From Massilia sp. PDC64 (GTDB lineage Bacteria > Pseudomonadota > Gammaproteobacteria > Burkholderiales > Burkholderiaceae_D), in assembly GCF_900101265.1 (NCBI RefSeq), contig NZ_FMZS01000003.1, forward strand, positions 248,001-312,000: a stretch of DNA of 64,000 nt, given 5' to 3'. Numbering within the stretch: position 1 is the first letter of the stretch; each line of letters opens with the position of its first letter. Made by a program: the position numbers and the translations under genes. The notes under the pieces were generated by a model that was not told the DNA's origin, made no database searches, and was given only the letters and a program-made list of their open reading frames with translations. This document shows, piece by piece, positions 52,622 through 62,234 of the stretch.

Positions 52622-53515
52622 TCAGGCTGCGGACGCGGCCGTGCTGTCCGTGAACTTCCCGTTGCGGAAGTCCTCGACGGCCTGGAACACCTCGGCCTGC
52701 GTGTTCATCACGAACGGGCCGTACTGCGCGATCGGCTCGTTCAGCGGCCGGCCCGCGATCAGCAGCAGGCGTGCCCCTTGCGTCGCCTTGATGCGGACGC
52801 CGTCGGCGGCCTTCGCGTTGTCGAGGATCGCCATGCGGGCCTGCGGCACGGCTTTACCCTCGACGACGGCCTCGCCCCGGAACACGTACAGGAACGCGTT
52901 GTGCCCGGCCGGCAGCGGCTGCTCGAACGTGGCGCCCGCGGGCAGCTCGATGTCCAGGTACAGCGGTTCCGTCACCTCGCGCTGCACGGCGCCGGCGACG
53001 CCGTGGCTGCTGCCGGCGATCACTTGCACGGTCGCGCCCGAGTCCAGCGTGAAGCGCGGGACGGCCTCGGCCGGGATGTCGCGGTACCACGGTGCGCTCA
53101 TCTTGTCCTTCGCGGCCAGGTTGAGCCACAGCTGGAACCCTTCCATCAGGCCCTCGTTCTGCTCCGGCATTTCCGAGTGGATCACGCCGCGGCCGGCCGT
53201 CATCCACTGCACGCCGCCGTTCGTGATCGAGCCTTCATGGCCGGCGCTGTCGCGGTGGCGCATGTTCCCCGTCAGCATGTAGGTGACGGTCTCGAAGCCG
53301 CGGTGCGGGTGCTCCGGGAAGCCGGCGATGTAGTCGCCGGCCTTGTCGCTGCCGAACGCGTCCAGCATCAGGAACGGGTCGAGGCGGCGCTGCAGCGGTT
53401 GCGTCAGGACACGGTTGATCTTGACGCCCGCGCCGTCCATCACGAACTGGCCGCCGACCAGGCGTTCGACGCCGCGGCTCGTGGCCACGGCCTGGGTTTG
53501 CACTTGCTGGGTCAT
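52622..53515 (-). CDS. Pirin family protein, 297 aa
   Basis: A 297-residue bicupin. Pirin motifs are DPFLMLDAFGSDKAGDY, FPEHPHRGFETVTYMLTG (metal-binding His), and QWMTAGRGVIHSEMPEQNEG. The pirin C-terminal domain follows. Bacterial pirins act as quercetinase-like dioxygenases or redox-linked regulators. It lies 32 bp downstream of azoR on the same strand, and the divergent LysR gene probably controls both. Confidence 0.9.
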   Translation of the reverse strand: MTQQVQTQAVATSRGVERLVGGQFVMDGAGVKINRVLTQPLQRRLDPFLMLDAFGSDKAGDYIAGFPEHPHRGFETVTYMLTGNMRHRDSAGHEGSITNGGVQWMTAGRGVIHSEMPEQNEGLMEGFQLWLNLAAKDKMSAPWYRDIPAEAVPRFTLDSGATVQVIAGSSHGVAGAVQREVTEPLYLDIELPAGATFEQPLPAGHNAFLYVFRGEAVVEGKAVPQARMAILDNAKAADGVRIKATQGARLLLIAGRPLNEPIAQYGPFVMNTQAEVFQAVEDFRNGKFTDSTAASAA

Positions 53516-53547
53516 GATCGTTCTCCTTGACGCAAAATCGATGTGGT

Positions 53548-54141
53548 TCAGGCCAGTGCTGCGACTGCGGCGTCCGCTTCGGCCTGGCCTTTCGCGGCCG
53601 CTTCCGGACCCATCGCCAGGCCAGCCGAGTAGATGAACTGGTGGTCCGTCAGGCCCAGGAAGTTCAGCAGCATGCGGATGTGCGGGACTTGCGGATCCGC
53701 ATCCAGCGGATAGATGCCGCCGCGGGCCGTGGCCACGTACACCTTCTTGTTCTTCAGCAGGCCTTCCGGACCGTTCTCCGTGTAGCGGAACGTCACGCCG
53801 GCGCGGGCGATGGCGTCGAACCACGCTTTCAGCTGGATCGGCATGCCGAAGTTGTACATCGGGGCACCGATCACGATCACGTCGGCGGCCTGGGCTTCGG
53901 CGATCAGCGCGTCGTCCAGGGCCACGCGGGTGGCCTGCTCGGCCGTGCGCTGGTCGGCCGGGGTGAACAGGGCGCCCAGCGCCGCTTCGTCCAGCACCGG
54001 ATGCGGGTTCGCGCCCAGGTCGCGCACGGTGACGGTCGCACCCGGATTGGCGCCGGCCACTTTGGCGACGATCGCATTGGCCACGCGGGTCGATTCGGAT
54101 TGGGTGCCGCGCAGGCTGGAATTGATCTGCAGGATGTTCAT
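53548..54141 (-). CDS. azoR: FMN-dependent NADH-azoreductase
   Basis: A 197-residue flavodoxin-like quinone/azo reductase. [20 protein letters not shown] has the FMN phosphate-binding start, and [20 protein letters not shown] and the GGIYPLDAD region match AzoR. It reduces quinones and azo dyes with NADH. It is the first gene of a pair with the pirin gene and diverges from a LysR regulator, an arrangement common for azoR. Confidence 0.92.
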   Translation of the reverse strand: MNILQINSSLRGTQSESTRVANAIVAKVAGANPGATVTVRDLGANPHPVLDEAALGALFTPADQRTAEQATRVALDDALIAEAQAADVIVIGAPMYNFGMPIQLKAWFDAIARAGVTFRYTENGPEGLLKNKKVYVATARGGIYPLDADPQVPHIRMLLNFLGLTDHQFIYSAGLAMGPEAAAKGQAEADAAVAALA

Positions 54142-54256
54142 GGTGTGCTCCTTGTTGTCGTGTTGGTTCGTGTTTCGATGGAGTCACTTTAACGGTTCCA
54201 AATATCGTGCGGTAGACGGTAGAATGGATAACATTATTCAACCAGTGGAACAATCT

Positions 54257-55168
54257 ATGGATGTCGAACCGAACGACCTGCTGCTGTTCGCCCGCATCGT
54301 CGAGGCCGGCAGCTTCAGCATGGCCGCGCAGCGCCTCGATTTGCCGAAGTCGACGGTGTCGCGCCGCATCGCGATGCTGGAGGCGAGCGTGGGCGAGCGC
54401 CTGCTGCAGCGCACGACGCGCCGGCTGATGCTGACGGAATTCGGCGCGAGCCTGCTGGAACATGCGCGCAAGGTGGCGGAGGAGGTGGAGGCGGCGGGCG
54501 CGCTGGCCCAGCATCGCCAGGCCGCGCCCAGCGGCAAGCTGCGGATCTCGATGCCGCAGGATTTCGCCAACGTCGTCATGGTCGACATGATTCCCCAATT
54601 CATGGAACGTTATCCCGCCGTGTCTCTGGAACTGGATTTGTCGCCGCGGCGCGTGGATCTCGTCGCGGAAAACTTCGACATCGCGATCCGCATGGGCGAC
54701 CTGCCCGAGGATTCCACGCTGGCCGCGCGCCGCGTCGCCATCCAGCAGTTCGGCCTGTACGCGGCGCCGTCCTACCTCGCGCGGCGGGGCTTGCCGGAGC
54801 ATCCGGACGACCTGATGCAGCACGACCTGCTGTGCATCCTCAGCCGCGCCGGCGGTGCCGTGCCGTGGATTCTGCAGCGTGGCAAGGTGCGTTGGGAAAA
54901 GGAGCTGACGGCGCGCCTGACGGCGAATTCTCCCCAGTTGCTGGCGAAGATCGCGTGCAGCGGGGCCGGCATCGCGGCGAGCACGGACTTCATCGTGGCC
55001 GAGCACGTCAGGAAGGGAGAATTGGTGCGCGTGCTGCCGGACTGGGATTTGCCGGGTTCGACGGGCTGGGCCGTGTTCCCCGGCCGGCGCCTGATGCCCG
55101 CGAAGACGCGGGCGTTCCTCGACATGCTGGACGAGGTGTTCTGCAAGGACCGCGAAAAGTCCGCCTGA
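54257..55168 (+). CDS. LysR family transcriptional regulator, 303 aa
   Basis: A LysR-type regulator with the N-terminal winged helix-turn-helix (FSMAAQRLDLPKSTVSRRIA) and a type-2 periplasmic-like effector domain from about residue 90. It is divergent from azoR-pirin over a 115-bp gap, so it is likely their activator and self-regulated. I place the start at ATG 54257 (MDVEPNDLLLF); an in-frame ATG at 54224 would add 11 residues. The effector is probably a quinone or electrophile, by analogy. Confidence 0.88.
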   Translation: MDVEPNDLLLFARIVEAGSFSMAAQRLDLPKSTVSRRIAMLEASVGERLLQRTTRRLMLTEFGASLLEHARKVAEEVEAAGALAQHRQAAPSGKLRISMPQDFANVVMVDMIPQFMERYPAVSLELDLSPRRVDLVAENFDIAIRMGDLPEDSTLAARRVAIQQFGLYAAPSYLARRGLPEHPDDLMQHDLLCILSRAGGAVPWILQRGKVRWEKELTARLTANSPQLLAKIACSGAGIAASTDFIVAEHVRKGELVRVLPDWDLPGSTGWAVFPGRRLMPAKTRAFLDMLDEVFCKDREKSA

Positions 55169-55183
55169 GGACCGGCCGGCCGT

Positions 55184-55750
55184 TCAGGCCGATGCGCGCG
55201 CCGTGCCGGCCGTGCCCCGCAGCGTGGCCAGCACGACGATGCCGAACACGATCTCGATGGCACCGCCCGCGAACGCCGCAGTGGCGGGTGCCGCGTGCAG
55301 CGACGCCAACTGCCAGCCCGCCAGCGCCAGCACGGCGCCGCACACCCAGAACAGCTTCGTGCCGAATACCGTGGCAAAGGTGAGATAGCGTCCGCCGATG
55401 ACGAACAGCATGGCGGGGAAGAACAGCTCGATGCGCCACAGGGCGATGCCGTAGGCGAGGGCGAGCATCAGGATCATCCAGATCGTGCTGGCGAACGCGA
55501 GCATGCCGAGCGGATTGCCGGCGGCGTGCCTGCCGGAGCGGCCGAGGAGGCGGGTCAGCAGGGTCGAGATCGGATGGATCAGCACGCCGCCCGCGTACAG
55601 GGCCCAGACGGCGTCCTGCGGCGACTTCCACAGGCAGACGAGGCCGGCGATGGTCCAGACGGTGCCCGACACGAACAGGCCGGGCGCGCCGCCCAGGTAG
55701 GCCGTGCGCATGTCCTGCCGGGCGGCGGCGAAGGTAAGAGCGTCCTGCAT
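55184..55750 (-). CDS. Multi-pass membrane protein (DUF7010-like), 188 aa
   Basis: A 188-residue protein with about five to six hydrophobic segments, including LFVSGTVWTIAGLVCLW, MLAFASTIWMILMLALAYGI and LFWVCGAVLALAGWQLA. AAGGAGGC precedes the ATG at 55750. It resembles an uncharacterised family of bacterial membrane proteins, and I cannot name the activity. It converges on the LysR gene with a 15-bp gap. Confidence 0.65.
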   Translation of the reverse strand: MQDALTFAAARQDMRTAYLGGAPGLFVSGTVWTIAGLVCLWKSPQDAVWALYAGGVLIHPISTLLTRLLGRSGRHAAGNPLGMLAFASTIWMILMLALAYGIALWRIELFFPAMLFVIGGRYLTFATVFGTKLFWVCGAVLALAGWQLASLHAAPATAAFAGGAIEIVFGIVVLATLRGTAGTARASA

Positions 55751-55805
55751 GAGTGCCTCCTTGGAGTGAGGCACTCATGCTGCCATGAAATTGTTGTCAA
55801 TACAA

Positions 55806-56657
55806 TCAGGCCGGCCGGTTGCCCATCATCTCGCCCAAGCGCACGGGGCGTTCCGGCGCCCAGTCCGGGTTGAAGCGGATCGTGTCGGGACGGAACAGCA
55901 TGACGATCGTCGAGCCGAGCAGGAAACGGCCCATCTCTTCGCCCTTTTTCAGGACGATGTCGCGGTCCGCGTACGTCCATTCCGTCACCTTCTGCATGCG
56001 GGGTGGATTCACGACGCCGTGCCACACGGTGGCCATGCTGCCGACGATCGTCGCGCCCACGAGCACCATCACGAACGGGCCGTGCTCCGGCGATTCGAAC
56101 ACGCAGACGACGCGCTCGTTGCGGGCGAACAGGTTCGGCACGCCCCGCGCCGTCGTCGGATTCACGGAGAACAGGGCGCCCGGCACATAGATCATCCGTG
56201 TCAGCTTGCCGTCGCACGGCATGTGCAGGCGGTGGTAATCCTTCGGCGACAGGTACAGGTTGGCGAAGCAGCCGTGCTGGAACTGCTTGGCGAGATTCGC
56301 GTCGCCGCCGACCAGTTCGGTCGTCGTGAAGCGGTGGCCCTTCGCCTGGAGGATGTGGTGGTCGTCGATCGCGCCGAACTGGCTGATGGCGCCGTCGACG
56401 GGGCAGACGAAATCGGCGTCGGCCAGCGGGCGCACGCCGGGTTTCAGCGGGCGGGTGAAGAAGTCGTTGAAGCTTTTATAGCTCGCGATGTCCGGATTCT
56501 CGGCCTCGAGCATGTTCACGCCGTACTTGGCGACGAACCAGCGGATCAGCCGCGTCGTCACCGTGCCGCCCTTGGCGCCGGCCACGCGGCCCGCGAGGTT
56601 CGTGATGCGCTGCTTGGGCAGCAGGTACTGGGGCAGGACTTTCAGGCGATCGGACAC
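55806..56657 (-). CDS. psd: Phosphatidylserine decarboxylase proenzyme
   Basis: A 283-residue pyruvoyl-dependent decarboxylase that makes phosphatidylethanolamine at the inner membrane. Self-cleavage occurs at the Ser of LLGSTIVML (an LGST variant of the LGSS/LGST motif), creating the pyruvoyl group. FTRPLKPGVRPL, CPVDGAISQFG (with the catalytic Asp), and YLSPKDYHRLHMPCDG are standard. The length fits the short type I form. Confidence 0.94.
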   Translation of the reverse strand: MSDRLKVLPQYLLPKQRITNLAGRVAGAKGGTVTTRLIRWFVAKYGVNMLEAENPDIASYKSFNDFFTRPLKPGVRPLADADFVCPVDGAISQFGAIDDHHILQAKGHRFTTTELVGGDANLAKQFQHGCFANLYLSPKDYHRLHMPCDGKLTRMIYVPGALFSVNPTTARGVPNLFARNERVVCVFESPEHGPFVMVLVGATIVGSMATVWHGVVNPPRMQKVTEWTYADRDIVLKKGEEMGRFLLGSTIVMLFRPDTIRFNPDWAPERPVRLGEMMGNRPA

Positions 56658-56683
56658 GGCAAACCTCGATATGAAGACGCGCC

Positions 56684-56689
56684 ATTATA
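56684..56689 (-). promoter_or_regulatory. -10 element of psd promoter
   Basis: A consensus TATAAT on the minus strand 26 bp before the psd start codon. The best -35-like hexamer (TTGCCT) is 19 bp further upstream, which is long; the -10 is therefore reported alone. Confidence 0.5.
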
Positions 56690-56820
56690 GCGGCATGGGT
56701 GTTCTCTCAGGCAAAACCGCGGGATGGCCGTCGGTAATGCATATCAAAAATATTTACGCAAGGGCAACAAAAAGGCGACGATCTGATGGACAATGGCCAC
56801 CGCTCTTTTGCCATTCTGAC

Positions 56821-59004
56821 ATGCATATCGTGAAAACGCCATTCCGCCTGACCCTGCTCGCCGCCGCCATCGCCGCCACCTGTTCCGTCCATGCCCAGCA
56901 AGCGCCGGCGCCACTCGCCAAGGACGACAAAATCCAGCAAGTCGAAGTGAAGGGCGCGGCCGACGCCTACGATCCACGCCGCGACGACACCGCCAGCAAG
57001 ATCGTCGTCAATCACGACGAGATCGTCAAGTACGGCGACACGAGCGTGCTCGACGTGCTGAAGCGCGTGCCGGGCGTCACCGTCAGCGGGACGGGCGGCG
57101 GACGGGGCGGCGAAATCCGGATGCGCGGGCTCGGCGCCGGCTACACGCAGGTGTTGCTCAACGGGGAACGCGCGCCGGCCGGCTTTTCCATCGATTCGCT
57201 GGCGCCGGACGTCATCGAACGCATCGAAGTGCTGCGCGCGGCGAGCGCGGAATTCTCCACGCAATCGATCGCCGGCACCATCAACATCGTCCTCAAGAAG
57301 ACGGTGAAAACGGCCCAGCGCGAACTGAAGGCGGGCTATGGCCATGGCCACGATGTGGCCAACCCCTCGCTCAACCTGCAACTGTCGGACCGTGCCGGCA
57401 AGCTGTCGTATTCGCTGTCGGCGAACCTGTCGCGCTCGCACTTCTGGCGCGAGCCGGCGACCGTCGAGCGGCACCTCGACACGACCGGCCGCCTCGACGG
57501 CCTGCGCCTGGGCGGCCAGTCCGACGCCGCCCGGTTCACCGCCTTCAACATGAGTCCGCGCCTGAACTGGAGCTTCGACAACGGCGATACCCTGACGTCG
57601 CAGACGTTCTTCAACATCAACCGGTTCCAGAACGCGTCCGAGGGCCGCGTCGCCACGCAACTGGGTCCGCTGCCCGCGTACCCGTCGCTGGACCAGACGA
57701 TGAGCAACGACAACCGTTTCTTCCGCGAAGAGCTGAACTGGGTGCACAAGTTCGCGGGCGGCGGGAAGCTGGACGCCAAGGTCAGCGGCCTGTACGGCGC
57801 CCTCGCCAACGCGACGTACCGCACCGGCAGCGGCAACCCGGCGTCGCCGGCGCTGCACGAGGTGATCTTTTCCGCCGGCACCGACCGCGGTATCAGTTCG
57901 ATGGGCAAATACACGAGCGCGAGCTGGGAAGGCCACGCGCTCGCCTTCGGCTGGGACGGCGGCTATTCCACGCGCGACGATGCGCGCCGCGACCGCGACT
58001 ACTTCCGGCCCGACGTCGCGCTGCCCGGCGGCGATGAAGTCTACAATGCCCACGTGGCCCGGCTCGCCGTGTACACGCAGGACGAGTGGAACGTGACGCC
58101 GCGCTGGTCCGTGTACCTGGGCGCGCGCTGGGAAGGCATCCAGACGAGAACCGAAGGCAACACGTTCTCGACGGCCCATTCGCGCTCGACCGTGTGGAGC
58201 CCGCTGATGCAGACCCTGTACAAGCTGCCGGACACGAAGGGCGACCAGGTCCGCCTGGCCGTCACCCGGACCTATAAAGCGCCGGGCCTGCAGAGCCTCA
58301 TCCCCCACCGCTTCACGTCCGTCAACAACAGCCAGACGGAACCGGATTTCATCGGCAACCCGAACCTGAAGCCCGAGCTGGCGCTGGGCATCGACGCGTC
58401 GTACGAGCACTACTGGGCCGAGGGCGCGCTGCTGTCGGCCAGCGTGTCGAGCCGCCGCATCGACGACTACACGCGCAACCAGGTGCTGTTCGACGGCACG
58501 CGCTGGGTGTCGATGCCCTCCAACGCGGGCCAGGCACGCACGCATGGCCTGGAACTGGAAGCGAAATTCCCGCTGAAGGCGCTGATCGACACGAAGGAGT
58601 CGCTGGACTTGCGCGCGAGCCTGTCGCGCAACTGGTCGACGGTCGATTCCGTGCCGGGACCGAACAACCGGCTGGATGCGCAGACGCCCCTCTCGGCCAC
58701 CTTGGGCGCCGACTACAAGCGCGGACCGCTGACGGTGGGCGGCTCGTACGTGTTCAAGAACGGCGGCCAGGTGCGCGTGTCGGCGAACCAGATCAGCTAC
58801 CAGTCCGTGCGCCGCGACCTCGACCTGTACGCGCTGTGGAAGTTCGACCCGAAGCTGCAATTGCGCGTCGCCACGGCGAACCTGCTCGCGCAGGACTACA
58901 TCAGCGAAAGCAGCTACGTCCTGGCCGGCAACGGCACGCAGTCGACCCGCACCATCACGCCGCTGTACCGCAGCGTGCGCGCGACGCTCGAAATGAAATT
59001 CTGA
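56821..59004 (+). CDS. TonB-dependent receptor, 727 aa
   Basis: An outer-membrane receptor of 727 residues. After a signal peptide ending SVHA comes the plug domain (about 55-170): VLDVLKRVPGVTVSGTGGG, IRMRGLGAGYTQVLLNGE and ERIEVLRAASAEFSTQSIAG. A 22-strand barrel ends with aromatic VRATLEMKF. The plug is FepA/CirA-like, and the substrate may be a siderophore or other large ligand. No Fur box or FecIR pair is seen. It starts 163 bp from psd on the other strand. Confidence 0.9.
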   Translation: MHIVKTPFRLTLLAAAIAATCSVHAQQAPAPLAKDDKIQQVEVKGAADAYDPRRDDTASKIVVNHDEIVKYGDTSVLDVLKRVPGVTVSGTGGGRGGEIRMRGLGAGYTQVLLNGERAPAGFSIDSLAPDVIERIEVLRAASAEFSTQSIAGTINIVLKKTVKTAQRELKAGYGHGHDVANPSLNLQLSDRAGKLSYSLSANLSRSHFWREPATVERHLDTTGRLDGLRLGGQSDAARFTAFNMSPRLNWSFDNGDTLTSQTFFNINRFQNASEGRVATQLGPLPAYPSLDQTMSNDNRFFREELNWVHKFAGGGKLDAKVSGLYGALANATYRTGSGNPASPALHEVIFSAGTDRGISSMGKYTSASWEGHALAFGWDGGYSTRDDARRDRDYFRPDVALPGGDEVYNAHVARLAVYTQDEWNVTPRWSVYLGARWEGIQTRTEGNTFSTAHSRSTVWSPLMQTLYKLPDTKGDQVRLAVTRTYKAPGLQSLIPHRFTSVNNSQTEPDFIGNPNLKPELALGIDASYEHYWAEGALLSASVSSRRIDDYTRNQVLFDGTRWVSMPSNAGQARTHGLELEAKFPLKALIDTKESLDLRASLSRNWSTVDSVPGPNNRLDAQTPLSATLGADYKRGPLTVGGSYVFKNGGQVRVSANQISYQSVRRDLDLYALWKFDPKLQLRVATANLLAQDYISESSYVLAGNGTQSTRTITPLYRSVRATLEMKF

Positions 59005-59305
59005 GCATTCGGGGTCGGACGCGCGACTTCGCAAGTCCGGCCCGTCACGCGTGGTAACGTTGCCACAAAATCCGGCCTCCGTTCGTCCCGCGACGCCAAA
59101 ACGTAGCGCACACCAGCCATCCAAAGAAGACCGCCCGCGTCTGCAAATCTATCCGTAATCGCTATATCTTTACACAAAAACCGCATAGCTTTGTTAGCAA
59201 TCTTTTCTCGTAACATGGTATGCGCCAACCTTGTCGCACCCGCGGCATGGTCGGCGGCCATGAGACAAGAGCAGCCTACAAAAATTACTATAAGGAGATA
59301 TTGCT
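59005..59305. other. Regulatory intergenic region between the two TonB-receptor genes
   Basis: About 300 bp with no gene. It contains the LacI-type operator at 59051-59066 and an AT-rich stretch from about 59150 to 59220. No -35/-10 pair is convincing. A strong ribosome site (TAAGGAG, 59291-59297) ends it. Confidence 0.6.
59051..59066 (+). promoter_or_regulatory. LacI-family operator upstream of the second TonB receptor
   Basis: GTGGTAACGTTGCCAC is a 16-bp palindrome with only one mismatched pair. It shares TGGTAACGTT and CCA with the operator of the GH30 gene at 28224-28241, so the same regulator probably binds both. The distance to the start codon is 240 bp, implying a long leader. Confidence 0.7.
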
Positions 59306-62161
59306 GTGCGGAACCAAAATACAAGAACGATCAAGAAAACGATGGTGGCGCAGGCGTGCGCGCTTGCCATCGCAGGACCGATTGCCGCGAATGCGCAGGA
59401 GGCGGGCACGACGAATGCAAGCGGGGACGCGAACGCCCCGAGCACCGTCATCGTCACCGGTCAGCGGGCGGCGCTGAAGTCGGCGCGCGATCTCAAGCAG
59501 GACGCCAACCAGATCGTCGACTCGATCCAGGCAACGGATATCGGCAAGCTGCCGGACGTGAGTACCGTCGAGTCGCTGCAGCGAGTGGCCGGCGTCCAGA
59601 TCCAGCGCCGCTATGGCGAGGGCGGCACCGACTACGACCACCGCACCGAGCCCGCGATCACGATCCGTGGCATCACGCAGGTCCGCAACCTGATCGACGG
59701 ACGCGACTTTTTTACGGCCAACGGCGGCCGGGCACCGGACCTGGAAGGGCTCCCCTCCGAACTCATGGCCGGCGTCGACGTCTACAAGAACGCGGCGTCC
59801 AACCTGATCGAAGGCGGTATCGGCGGCGTGGTCAATATTCGCACGCGACTGCCGTTCGACTCGAAGGAAGACATCAACGTCGTCACGCTCAAGTCCAATT
59901 ACTACGACCGGATTCGTAAGTATTCACCGGCCGGTTCCGGCCTGTTGAGCCGCCAGTTCAAGACGGATTTCGGCCGCATGGGCTTCCTGGTGAATGCAAC
60001 GGCAAGCGAGACCTATTATCGCCAGGACGCCGTTCTTCAACAGCAGCAGCACTGCCTGACGGCGACGGTCGGGAAATGTGCGACGGACCCGACACAAGCG
60101 CCCTCGGCGGCCAAGGTCGCGGCCTATAATTCGATGCCGAACAAGGGGTCGCTCACGGAACTGTATGTGCCGACGTCCTTCGAGATGTACCAGGACTCGG
60201 GTAACCGGAAGCGTCAGGGCCTCGCGCTCGCCTACCAATGGGAGGTGAACAAGGACGTTCTGCTCACGGCGCAGAATCTCTATTCCAACTACAAGTTCGT
60301 CCGCCGCGGCGAATACATCTACGGCGACGACAAGAACAGCGACCCGCGCGCAGCGGCAGGTTCCACATGGACCTGGGCACCCGATGGCAGCGCGACGAGC
60401 GGCGTTTTGTCGCCGCAGATTTTTTCATCCTCCCGGTTCGACCAGGACGTTCGCAATCGCACGAACCTGTCCGCGGTGAACGTCAAGTGGCGCGTCTCGG
60501 ACAGGCTCAGGTCGAAGACCGACTTCGGTTATGAACGTGCGAACTACGACGCCGACCGCAATGGCGACTCCATCAAGCTGTACGATAACGAAAGCAGGAG
60601 CGTCGCCAATATTCCCAACCTGAACCTGGCCTTCGATGTGCGCGGCAGGATCCCGACATTCTCGATCGTCGATCCAGCCAACCCGGGCAATCCTTACGCC
60701 TATTTCGGCAATCCGAAGAACTGGTACTACGAGTGGCTCGCCAATGCGGTCGACCGTCACAAGCTGAAAATGTCGGCGCTCAGCCAGGATTTCGACTACG
60801 ACCTCGGCGACGGCTTCTTCAGCAAACTGCACGTCGGCATCCGCGCAGCGGATACCAAGGTGCTGTTGCGGGGTAACTGGAACAACACCGGCGTCTGTAA
60901 CGATACGGGCACCAACCCCAGCTGGGGCGCATGTCCGCTGATTCCGGTTGCGCAGCATCCGGATCTCGCCTACGCCGGGCCTGCCAGCAACTTCATGCAG
61001 CCGGGCATTGGTTGGCCTGTTGCCGTGTTCCCGGAGTACGCGAATCCCAACTCGAGCGTTCTCGATCGAACCGTCGCGACGTATGCGCAGCTGTTCGCCG
61101 GCAAGCCGAATACCTATACGTTCGATACGTCGTTCCGTCCCGGGGACATCAACGAGCAACACGAAAAGACGAAGTCCTTCTTCGTCACGGGCGACTTCGC
61201 GACCAGCGTATTCGGTTACGACCTCGACGGTACTGCCGGTATCCGCGTCGTAAAAACCGATCAGACGTCGATCGGCTATGTCCAGGACAGCACCGGGTCG
61301 CGTGCGGCCACGCTGAATAACAGCTATAGGAATTTCCTCCCCAGCCTCAACACACGCCTGCACCTGAACGAGGATGTGCAGGTCCGCTTTGGCTACAGCA
61401 AGACGATGACGCGGCCTAACTTTACCGATATGGCGGCCCACGTTCAGCTGAATCCGAACATCCCTTCGCAATACGACGCCAACGGACGTCCGACCGGCAG
61501 TTCCGGTAATCCGTACCTGAAGCCGATGACTGCGACGTCGTACGACTTGACGGTGGAAGATTACTGGGGCACGTCGAATATGGCGTTCGTCGGCTTGTTC
61601 AAGAAGGATATCAAGGGTTACCTGGCCGGCGGCACGGAACAGATGAATTTCGGTGGCGTCATCTACGATATCGGAACCAGCATCAACCTCGGCCAGGGCT
61701 CCGTAAAAGGCATCGAAGCCGGGATTACGCAATTCTTCGATTTCCTTCCGGACCCGTTCAAGGGATTCGGTATCCAGGCCAACTATACCTATGTGGACTC
61801 GAAAGTCGAGCTCAAGCCCGGGACCCTGATTCCGTTGCCGAAGCTGTCCAAGAACAGCTACAACCTGATCGGCCTCTACGAAAAGGGACCGTGGCAAGCG
61901 CGTCTCGCGTACAACTGGCGTTCCTCTTACCTCGACCAGATCAACGGCAGCGGTGTGTTCGGCGCGAACCAGTACGCGGCGCCGTATTCGTCGCTCGATG
62001 CGTCGGTGAGCTATCAAATCAACAAAATCTTCACGGTGTCCGCGGATGCCGTCAATCTGAGGAACTCGATGTACCACACGTATGTCGAGCGCCCCTCGGG
62101 AGGTTTGTTGTGGCAGCTTAACGATCGCCGGTACAGCGTATCCCTGAAGGCAAGCTTCTGA
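59306..62161 (+). CDS. TonB-dependent receptor, Caulobacter/Xanthomonas carbohydrate type, 951 aa
   Basis: A 951-residue outer-membrane receptor of the long TIGR01782-like type. It starts with GTG at 59306, eight bases after TAAGGAG. A signal peptide ends ANAQ. The plug (about 40-180) has the TonB-box-like STVIVTGQRAALKSA, then DIGKLPDVSTVESLQRVAGV and AITIRGITQVRNLIDGRDFF. The barrel ends with RRYSVSLKASF. Such receptors import oligosaccharides and sit beside flavin halogenase-like and glycosidase genes, as here. Its codon use is less GC-rich than most of the window. Confidence 0.92.
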   Translation: MRNQNTRTIKKTMVAQACALAIAGPIAANAQEAGTTNASGDANAPSTVIVTGQRAALKSARDLKQDANQIVDSIQATDIGKLPDVSTVESLQRVAGVQIQRRYGEGGTDYDHRTEPAITIRGITQVRNLIDGRDFFTANGGRAPDLEGLPSELMAGVDVYKNAASNLIEGGIGGVVNIRTRLPFDSKEDINVVTLKSNYYDRIRKYSPAGSGLLSRQFKTDFGRMGFLVNATASETYYRQDAVLQQQQHCLTATVGKCATDPTQAPSAAKVAAYNSMPNKGSLTELYVPTSFEMYQDSGNRKRQGLALAYQWEVNKDVLLTAQNLYSNYKFVRRGEYIYGDDKNSDPRAAAGSTWTWAPDGSATSGVLSPQIFSSSRFDQDVRNRTNLSAVNVKWRVSDRLRSKTDFGYERANYDADRNGDSIKLYDNESRSVANIPNLNLAFDVRGRIPTFSIVDPANPGNPYAYFGNPKNWYYEWLANAVDRHKLKMSALSQDFDYDLGDGFFSKLHVGIRAADTKVLLRGNWNNTGVCNDTGTNPSWGACPLIPVAQHPDLAYAGPASNFMQPGIGWPVAVFPEYANPNSSVLDRTVATYAQLFAGKPNTYTFDTSFRPGDINEQHEKTKSFFVTGDFATSVFGYDLDGTAGIRVVKTDQTSIGYVQDSTGSRAATLNNSYRNFLPSLNTRLHLNEDVQVRFGYSKTMTRPNFTDMAAHVQLNPNIPSQYDANGRPTGSSGNPYLKPMTATSYDLTVEDYWGTSNMAFVGLFKKDIKGYLAGGTEQMNFGGVIYDIGTSINLGQGSVKGIEAGITQFFDFLPDPFKGFGIQANYTYVDSKVELKPGTLIPLPKLSKNSYNLIGLYEKGPWQARLAYNWRSSYLDQINGSGVFGANQYAAPYSSLDASVSYQINKIFTVSADAVNLRNSMYHTYVERPSGGLLWQLNDRRYSVSLKASF

Positions 62162-62177
62162 CGCTGACATGAGCGAA

Positions 62178-62210
62178 CGCGCCGCAGGATATTCTGCGGC
62201 GCGCTTTTTT
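62178..62210 (+). terminator. Intrinsic terminator after the TonB receptor gene
   Basis: A perfect 10-bp stem (62178-62187 with 62194-62203, loop GATATT) followed by CTTTTTT. It lies between the receptor and the halogenase genes and should reduce, but perhaps not abolish, readthrough into the latter. Confidence 0.88.
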
Positions 62211-62234
62211 GTACGCGACCCACGAGGGGACAGG

